Source of the DNA: JANRIZ01 sp033764445
Lineage (GTDB): Bacteria > Verrucomicrobiota > Verrucomicrobiia > JAWXBN01
DNA length: 8,147 bases
Reading direction: 5' to 3'
Assembly: GCA_033764445.1 (NCBI GenBank)
Contig: JANRIZ010000062.1
Location: forward strand, 1 to 8,147
In this document: positions 6,052-8,147 of the stretch, one piece after another
Layout: each line of letters opens with the position of its first letter
Numbering within the stretch: position 1 is the first letter of the stretch
Made by a program: the position numbers and the translations under genes
Notes under the pieces: generated by a model
Seen by the model: the letters and a program-made list of their open reading frames with translations, nothing else
The model's database searches: none
What the model was told of the DNA's origin: nothing

Positions 6052-6080
6052 ATTGTTTTTTCCTTTTTGTTTTTTGTTTT
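6052..6080 (-). promoter_or_regulatory. A-rich translation leader and Shine-Dalgarno of atpE
   Basis: In the mRNA sense, 23 of the 29 bases before the atpE ATG are A, interrupted by AAGGA (6065-6061), which ends 9 nt before the start codon. Such an unstructured leader should favour ribosome loading. E. coli atpE is known for an unstructured A/U-rich initiation region that raises c-subunit synthesis. The parallel in function is inferred. Confidence 0.6.
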
Positions 6081-6133
6081 GCGGGCCCCCACAGTCTTGC
6101 CATGGTCAGACCCGACAAAGTGTCTGAATCGGT

Positions 6134-6976
6134 TCAGTGTTTTTCGTGTCCGTGATCCTCGTGTTCCTCGTCATGGGTGCAGATCAGGAGCGTGAAAACA
6201 GCGGTCAAAAGACAGAACACCAGGGCCTGTACGAGACCGACCAAAAGTTCCAGAAAGTAAAAGGGCAGCGGCACAATCCAGTTCAAATACGGACTGTCCA
6301 CCAGATGCGCCATGGATTCCAGCAGGTTTTCCCCGGCAAAAACGTTACCATAAAGACGGAAACTGAGGGAAACGGGGCGAAAGAGGATGGAAACAACCTC
6401 AATCATGCCGACGATGATGAAAATGCCGGCAATCACCAGCCCCATGAAGCCTTTGACGCCGCCCTTGGAGCCGAAAATGTGTTTGACCATGCCCACGGGA
6501 CCGTTGGCCTGGAGGGCCCAGTATGTCCACATGACAAAAAACACCAGTGACATCGCCAGGGTCATGTTCAAATCCGCATTGGCCCCGCGGATCAACGGGT
6601 GGGTGATGTGAAAATGGCCGCTGTCCTCATGGCCCCATCCGATGGTTCCCACCCCCGGCAACAGGGCAAACCAGTTGCAGGCCAGGATGAAGATAAAAAC
6701 GGTGGCCAGAAACCAGAATGTTTTTTTCATCAGCTCCACACCGATGATTCCCGCCAGGAAATTCTGAAGGCTTTCGACCAGCCATTCCACAAAGTTCTGC
6801 GCCCCGGTGGGCACAAGTTTGGGGGCACGCATGGTCACCTGTGCGACGACGATCAGCAAAATGGCCACCACCCACGAAACCAGCATCGAATTCGTCACTT
6901 CAAACCAGCCGAATTCCAATCCGGGGATGGACGGCGCGTGTGAGGTCAGATTGGCGATGATCAATGGGGAAATCAT
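6134..6976 (-). CDS. atpB: ATP synthase Fo subunit a (proton channel)
   Basis: Subunit a is the membrane stator that provides the two ion half-channels facing the c-ring. The 280 residues include about five or six hydrophobic spans. The essential arginine is R207 in PVSLSFRLYGNVFAGE (201-216), the family signature. The last long helix carries LELLVGLVQALVFCLLTAVF (242-261), with Q250 at the position of E. coli Q252. An extended loop with several histidines (WGHEDSGHFHITHP, 114-127) precedes the middle spans, and the C-terminus is a His/acidic tail, HDEEHEDHGHEKH. It is the first gene of the operon and is not preceded by atpI. The SD is weak. Its ATG overlaps the TGA of a six-codon upstream reading frame. 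Confidence 0.98.
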   Translation of the reverse strand: MISPLIIANLTSHAPSIPGLEFGWFEVTNSMLVSWVVAILLIVVAQVTMRAPKLVPTGAQNFVEWLVESLQNFLAGIIGVELMKKTFWFLATVFIFILACNWFALLPGVGTIGWGHEDSGHFHITHPLIRGANADLNMTLAMSLVFFVMWTYWALQANGPVGMVKHIFGSKGGVKGFMGLVIAGIFIIVGMIEVVSILFRPVSLSFRLYGNVFAGENLLESMAHLVDSPYLNWIVPLPFYFLELLVGLVQALVFCLLTAVFTLLICTHDEEHEDHGHEKH

Positions 6977-7050
6977 GTGTTTTCAGGTCTCATGCCGGCT
7001 TTTTCTGGAAAATTCCGATCAATGAAATTTTCACTCAAAAATGGAACCGC

Positions 7051-7079
7051 AACCTATCGGTCCCCGCCGGGAGCGTCAA
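7051..7079 (-). promoter_or_regulatory. Candidate sigma70-type promoter of the atp operon
   Basis: On the minus strand TTGACG (7079-7074) matches the -35 consensus at five of six bases. Exactly 17 bp later comes TAGGTT (7056-7051), which keeps the most important -10 bases (T, A and final T). Transcription would start near 7044, giving a leader of about 68 nt before atpB. The spacer is G+C-rich. This is the best promoter-like sequence in the 347-bp region toward atpB; it is not experimentally supported. Confidence 0.5.
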
Positions 7080-7085
7080 CCCTTT

Positions 7086-7103
7086 TTGTGAAAATTTTCA
7101 CGT
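7086..7103. promoter_or_regulatory. Palindromic operator candidate (Rex-like, CRP-like alternative)
   Basis: TTGTGAA-AATT-TTCACGT contains the perfect 14-bp palindrome GTGAAAATTTTCAC (7088-7101). The published Rex operator is TTGTGAA-N4-TTCACAA; 12 of the 14 specified positions match. Rex is a repressor that senses NADH/NAD+ and controls respiratory and energy genes, so a site before the ATP synthase operon makes sense. The core also matches the CRP consensus TGTGA-N6-TCACA at 9 of 10 bases. The site ends 6 bp upstream of the predicted -35 box, with its centre about 50 bp before the predicted start. That spacing is ideal neither for a CRP class I or II activator nor for a repressor covering the -10. 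A partial second copy lies at 7025-7034. Confidence 0.5.
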
Positions 7104-7114
7104 ACTTGTTTGCC

Positions 7115-7288
7115 CCATCCCTTTCAACAGAGAGAAAGGCCCCACGGACCCCGAGCCATCAGTCTCTCCGACGGGCGGCTGTCCATTTTTCAACCCCATT
7201 GCCCACCCAAAACCGGCCCATTCCCGACTCCTCCATCCCTTGCTTTGCCCCTCTTGCAGCGGTTTTTGACCGTCCATCCCTTTTGACC
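7115..7288. repeat. Pyrimidine-rich intergenic stretch with reiterated CCATCCCTT and TTTTGACC
   Basis: The rest of the divergent region (7104-7323) holds no gene that I can support. The plus strand is rich in C and T. CCATCCCTT occurs three times (7115-7123, 7233-7241, 7274-7282), and TTTTGACC occurs twice at a 17-bp interval (7264-7271, 7281-7288). The TTGACC cores resemble -35 boxes for the downstream response regulator, but no convincing -10 lies 16-18 bp away; TAGTAT at 7310-7315 is 21 bp from the second. An A9 tract (7293-7301) follows. These may be binding sites for a regulator of the response-regulator gene. Confidence 0.35.
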
Positions 7289-7323
7289 TCCCAAAAAAAA
7301 ATACATGTCTAGTATTTGTTGTC

Positions 7324-7752
7324 ATGAAAGAAGCCCTCTTGGATCAGGTCGCCAATCCCCTTCCAGAAGTCTCCCCCCAGCCCCACCCTTCGATCCGCAA
7401 AATATTGCTCGTCGAAGACCACGAACTGGTCGCCTACTCGATCCAGGTGGTCTTGCGTACCAAGGGTTATGATGTCCGCCGCGTGGCCAACGGGTCGGCG
7501 GCCTGGCGTCTGCTCTCCAAGGGACTGGAGGAATTCGACCTGGTACTCACCGATCTGAACATGCCCCTGATGCACGGGGACGAACTGATCGGCCTGCTCC
7601 GCCAGCACCAGTACAAGGGTAAAATTTTTCTCATCACCAGCGAGCTTGACCCCTTGGAGTTGCGCCACATCAAATCCCTGAAGGTCGATCAAATCCTCTT
7701 CAAACCGATCAAACCCAACGAAATCCTCTCGGCCATCTCCCAACAGCAATAA
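7324..7752 (+). CDS. Single-domain response regulator (CheY/Spo0F-like receiver)
   Basis: This is a stand-alone receiver domain that would take a phosphate from a histidine kinase or phosphotransfer protein and signal by protein contact. The 142 residues comprise a proline-rich 24-residue N-terminal extension and then one receiver fold (about 25-140). The acidic pocket is E31-D32 in LLVEDHE. The phosphoacceptor is D77 in VLTDLNMP, the switch threonine is T105 in FLITSE, and the lysine-proline pair is K127-P128 in LFKPIKP, so all catalytic residues are intact. There is no output domain and no kinase in the window, so the partner is unknown. No SD precedes the ATG; a TTG at codon 6 (7339) is a possible alternative start. 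It is divergent from the atp operon and convergent with the next gene, 11 bp away. Confidence 0.9.
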   Translation: MKEALLDQVANPLPEVSPQPHPSIRKILLVEDHELVAYSIQVVLRTKGYDVRRVANGSAAWRLLSKGLEEFDLVLTDLNMPLMHGDELIGLLRQHQYKGKIFLITSELDPLELRHIKSLKVDQILFKPIKPNEILSAISQQQ

Positions 7753-7763
7753 TTTTCCGCCCG

Positions 7764-8147
7764 CTACCCTTTGAGGATGTTTTCAATGGCCAGCGGACCC
7801 GCCCCCAAACGGGCATTGGCCTCCTCGAGTTTTTCCCGGCTGGACACCACGCAGATGCTCGCCTCTGCCAGAGCCGGCAGCAGGTGCTCCTCCAGGGCTC
7901 GTTTGACCTCCCGGGGGTCGGCCCTGAGCATGCGGGCATAGTTTTCCTCGCGCATTTCCTGGGTGATCCCGCACCGGTCCATCGTCAGCACCTGGTCGGT
8001 GACAGAAGCCGGACGCATCGGGGGCTCTGTGTTTTTTGCCAGGGCAATGATCGCCCGGTCCACATCGGCCTGCCCCCAGCCCACCTGTGACACAAAGTCC
8101 CCGACCTTTGCGAAGACCTCAAGGGTCCGCACAATATGCGGATCGCG
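7764..8147 (-). CDS. M16C (PreP-like) zinc metallopeptidase, C-terminal part
   Basis: The frame is open from the right edge to a TAG at 7766-7764, giving the last 127 residues of a longer protein. It begins RDPHIVRTLEVFAKVGDFV, continues with ADVDRAIIALAKNTEPPMRPASVTDQ, and ends with ITQEMREENYARMLRADPREVKRAL and a final ICVVSSREKLEEANARLG strand and helix. The order SYRDP-x-x-LRTL, then an acidic helix, then 'P.x.P.x.K', then 'GIT.EMR..FR...L..TPED', then a 'VV...E.LE.AN' end is the last domain of M16C/presequence-protease (PreP, insulinase-family) proteins of about 1000 residues, which degrade peptides. The zinc-binding HXXEH lies in the N-terminal quarter, outside the window, so activity cannot be judged. 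It converges with the response regulator and no terminator is visible between them. Confidence 0.75.
   Translation of the reverse strand, partial: RDPHIVRTLEVFAKVGDFVSQVGWGQADVDRAIIALAKNTEPPMRPASVTDQVLTMDRCGITQEMREENYARMLRADPREVKRALEEHLLPALAEASICVVSSREKLEEANARLGAGPLAIENILKG

Noticed and set aside
6977..7323. CRISPR array, tRNA or riboswitch in the longest intergenic region
   Set aside because: The repeats are too short and irregular for CRISPR, no cloverleaf was seen, and no known riboswitch core could be recognised by eye.
7098..7325. 75-codon minus-strand ORF in the atp/response-regulator intergenic region, in the place where atpI might be expected
   Set aside because: It has no hydrophobic spans, reads as low-complexity Gly/Lys/Gln sequence produced by the AAGGGATGG repeats, lacks an SD, and its ATG overlaps the response-regulator start. 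It is not AtpI.
7753..7763. Bidirectional terminator between the convergent response regulator and peptidase genes
   Set aside because: There are only 11 bp between the stops and no inverted repeat or T tract is visible.

Overview
The window holds a complete F1Fo ATP synthase operon on the minus strand, in the order atpB-atpE-atpF-atpH-atpA-atpG-atpD-atpC (subunits a, c, b, delta, alpha, gamma, beta, epsilon; 6976 down to 339). Accessory or housekeeping genes flank it on both sides. The DNA is bacterial, roughly 58-60% G+C in the sampled atp genes. The single-b, minimal eight-gene layout, the short delta subunit and the wording of beta and epsilon fit a Verrucomicrobia/PVC-type or related Gram-negative bacterium. 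That placement is a judgement from recalled family patterns, not a search.

Left edge (1-338): an unlisted, edge-truncated ORF on the minus strand (221 down to 1) reads as a PF09720/TIGR02574-type addiction-module antitoxin. It is only about 49% G+C by hand count, and its presumed toxin would lie just outside the window. Between it and atpC lies a probable intrinsic terminator for the atp operon, built from helically phased ATCTG repeats, and two direct repeats that could be antitoxin operators.

Centre (339-6976): all eight subunits are intact and their key residues are in place, apart from two oddities. Delta is 130 aa with an abbreviated N-terminal domain, and the alpha P-loop reads GDRATGKT instead of GDRQTGKT. 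The genes are separated by 26-93 bp spacers and never overlap. Strong Shine-Dalgarno (SD) sequences occur only before c, alpha and beta, the multi-copy subunits. The c-b spacer carries a 15-bp hairpin whose only non-Watson-Crick pair is G-U in the operon mRNA. Together with an A-rich leader before atpE, these look like the devices that set subunit stoichiometry.

Control region (6977-7323): a 347-bp divergent intergenic region. It has a good sigma70-like promoter toward atpB and, just upstream of it, a perfect 14-bp palindrome matching a Rex (NADH/NAD+) operator at 12 of 14 specified positions and a CRP core at 9 of 10. A degenerate second copy lies near the predicted transcription start. No atpI is present.

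Right edge (7324-8147): an orphan single-domain response regulator on the plus strand converges, 11 bp away, with the C-terminal end of an M16C/PreP-like zinc peptidase on the minus strand that runs off the window. I see no wholly new multi-gene system; the interest lies in regulatory architecture and subunit variants.
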